This document shows, piece by piece, positions 5,295-6,128 of a stretch of 6,128 bases of DNA (the stretch's first letter is position 1; each line of letters begins with the position of its first letter). The notes under the pieces were generated by a model. That model saw nothing but the letters and a program-made list of their open reading frames with translations. It had not been told where the DNA came from and did no database searches. The stretch covers positions 1 to 6,128 of the forward strand of contig USIX01000136.1 in the NCBI GenBank assembly GCA_900554895.1, in the 5' to 3' direction. Made by a program: the position numbers and the translations under genes. The stretch comes from an uncultured Megamonas sp. (GTDB lineage Bacteria > Bacillota > Negativicutes > Selenomonadales > Selenomonadaceae).

Positions 5295-6004
5295 TTGAAA
5301 TAAATAAAATTGATAAATATTTTGGACAAATAAAAATACTGAATGATTGTAGTTTAACTATTAAAAACGGTGATTTTATTGAAATTGTTGGAGCAAAAGG
5401 AGCAGGTAAATCTGCTTTAATGAAAATGATTGCCGGATTTATTAAACCTGACCATGGATATGTACTGATTGACCATAAATTGCCGTATAAACAGATATTG
5501 AACATCGGCTATGTATCAAAAGATATTAACTGGTATAAAAATCTTACGGTCGAAGAAAACATTCTTTTATCTGCCAAAAAACATGAAATTTCTATGGATG
5601 AAGCTAAATATATTACTGCTAAAATTTTAGAATTTATTCAGATGACTGATATGAAAAATTCTTTAGCAGGTGAATTATCGGCTGAAATGAAATTTAAATT
5701 ATCCTTAGCTGTGATTATGGTGTACAAACCTATGATTTTGTTAATAGAAATTCCTCGTGAACTAAGCTCAAATAAACACTTTAAAGATGAATTATGGTCT
5801 TTATTGGAGAAAATTAATGAATATAATGTCACCATAATTGTCTCTACAAGTTGTTTAGATAAAACTAAACGATGTAAAAAAATTGTATTAATGGATAAAG
5901 GAAAAATCTTATTGATTGACAGCTGGCATAATTTAAAAAACAAAATAGAACATGAAAATTTTTTGTTTAAAGATTTACTGTCCAAATTAGAGGATATAAC
6001 TTAA
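5291..6004 (+). CDS. ABC-type ATP-binding protein, degenerate (ABC-2/NatA-like)
   Basis: This 237-residue protein has the length and order of one ABC nucleotide-binding domain. The A-loop region has Tyr10-Phe11, and Walker A is intact (GAKGAGKS, 34-41). GYVSKDINWYKNLTVEENI aligns with the Q-loop segment, but the Gln is Lys77. The signature is LSAEM (129-133) in place of LSGGQ/LSGGM. Walker B reads LLIEIP (150-155) in place of LLLDEP, so Asp becomes Glu and the catalytic Glu becomes Ile. The D-loop is SSN (159-161), and the H-loop is STS (185-187) in place of STH, losing the switch His. It probably binds ATP but may not hydrolyse it well; this is inference. The framework resembles ABC-2 (NatA/YbhF) ATPases. 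I chose ATG 5291 because GGAGA at 5279-5283 lies 7 nt upstream; an in-frame ATG at 5273 would add six residues. No permease gene is visible. Base composition is much more AT-rich than in the upstream genes. Confidence 0.85.
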   Translation: MIEINKIDKYFGQIKILNDCSLTIKNGDFIEIVGAKGAGKSALMKMIAGFIKPDHGYVLIDHKLPYKQILNIGYVSKDINWYKNLTVEENILLSAKKHEISMDEAKYITAKILEFIQMTDMKNSLAGELSAEMKFKLSLAVIMVYKPMILLIEIPRELSSNKHFKDELWSLLEKINEYNVTIIVSTSCLDKTKRCKKIVLMDKGKILLIDSWHNLKNKIEHENFLFKDLLSKLEDIT

Positions 6005-6010
6005 TAAACG

Positions 6011-6035
6011 ATTACAATAAAAACATTCTTGTAAT
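6011..6035. repeat. AT-rich inverted repeat between the ABC gene and the tRNA
   Basis: ATTACAA (6011-6017) and TTGTAAT (6029-6035) form a perfect 7-bp stem with an 11-nt loop, starting 6 nt after the ABC stop. It could be a weak terminator, but no clean T run follows (AGTATGTATTTTATT). Its right arm contains the -35 box of the tRNA promoter, so it could also be coincidental or an operator. Confidence 0.4.
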
Positions 6036-6057
6036 AGTATGTATTTTATTGTATGAT
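6029..6057 (+). promoter_or_regulatory. Promoter of the tRNA-Ser gene
   Basis: TTGTAA (6029-6034) and TATGAT (6052-6057) are spaced by exactly 17 nt. Transcription would start near 6064, about 10 nt before the mature tRNA 5' end. Confidence 0.65.
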
Positions 6058-6073
6058 AATTAAACAGATAAGA

Positions 6074-6128
6074 GGAGTGATACTCAAGAGGCTGAAGAGG
6101 ACGGTTTGCTAAATCGTTAGACGGCTCC
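6074..6128 (+). tRNA. tRNA-Ser (anticodon GCU), 3' part cut off by window end
   Basis: The acceptor 5' strand is GGAGTGA (6074-6080), then T8-A9. The D stem is CTC (6083-6085) with GAG (6097-6099) around AAGAGGCTGAA. The anticodon stem ACGGT (6101-6105) pairs with ATCGT (6113-6117) with one G-U pair, and the loop is TTGCTAA with anticodon GCT at 6108-6110, reading AGC/AGU serine codons. The following TAGACGGCTCC begins the long variable arm expected of a serine tRNA. The T arm and acceptor 3' strand lie beyond the window. Confidence 0.95.

Noticed and set aside
5638..5985. 115-codon minus-strand frame within the ABC gene
   Set aside because: It is antisense to a recognisable ABC domain and shows no motif or convincing ribosome site of its own.
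1..6128. CRISPR array or tandem repeats
   Set aside because: No regularly spaced direct repeats were found on either strand; only the short inverted repeats listed are present.

Overview
The window looks like chromosomal DNA of a low- to mid-GC anaerobic Firmicute. The Negativicutes (relatives of Megamonas, Pectinatus, Anaerovibrio) fit best. This rests on the gene families and protein style (a split TIGR03960/DUF2344 pair, a coiled-coil 'ATPase'-like protein upstream, a B12 adenosyltransferase) and is an inference; no 16S rRNA or other taxonomic marker is present.

Region 1 (1-259) holds the last 68 codons of a coiled-coil protein and its terminator. Region 2 (281-2883) is a two-gene unit: a radical SAM enzyme with a B12-binding-like N-terminal domain (TIGR03960 type) and its partner DUF2344/TIGR03936 protein, closed by a strong terminator. 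The RNase G and ribosomal protein L21/L27 genes that often follow this pair are not here. Region 3 (about 2910-4941) is a compact four-gene operon with 28, 15 and 10 nt gaps: an ATP-binding universal stress protein, a gamma-carbonic-anhydrase-like hexapeptide protein, nucleoside diphosphate kinase, and PduO-type cob(I)alamin adenosyltransferase. It ends at a clear terminator.

Region 4 (about 4944-5290) has no full-length gene. I read it as an internally deleted IS200/IS605-family insertion sequence. A bipartite left-end-like hairpin (4947-4979) is joined to a decayed reading frame resembling the end of TnpB, which overlaps a possible omega/reRNA scaffold ending in TTCAC at 5109. The putative guide (5110 onward) runs into the upstream region of the next gene. 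A promoter (5161-5189) and a 20-codon open frame that overlaps the next start follow.

Region 5 (5291-6128) is very AT-rich. It has a lone ABC-type ATPase domain with an intact Walker A motif but altered Q-loop, signature, Walker B and H-loop, then a promoter and the first part of a tRNA-Ser(GCU) gene cut by the window end.

The two most interesting items are the tnpB-less omega-RNA-like relic and the degenerate ABC protein directly after it. The conserved genes are ordinary housekeeping functions.
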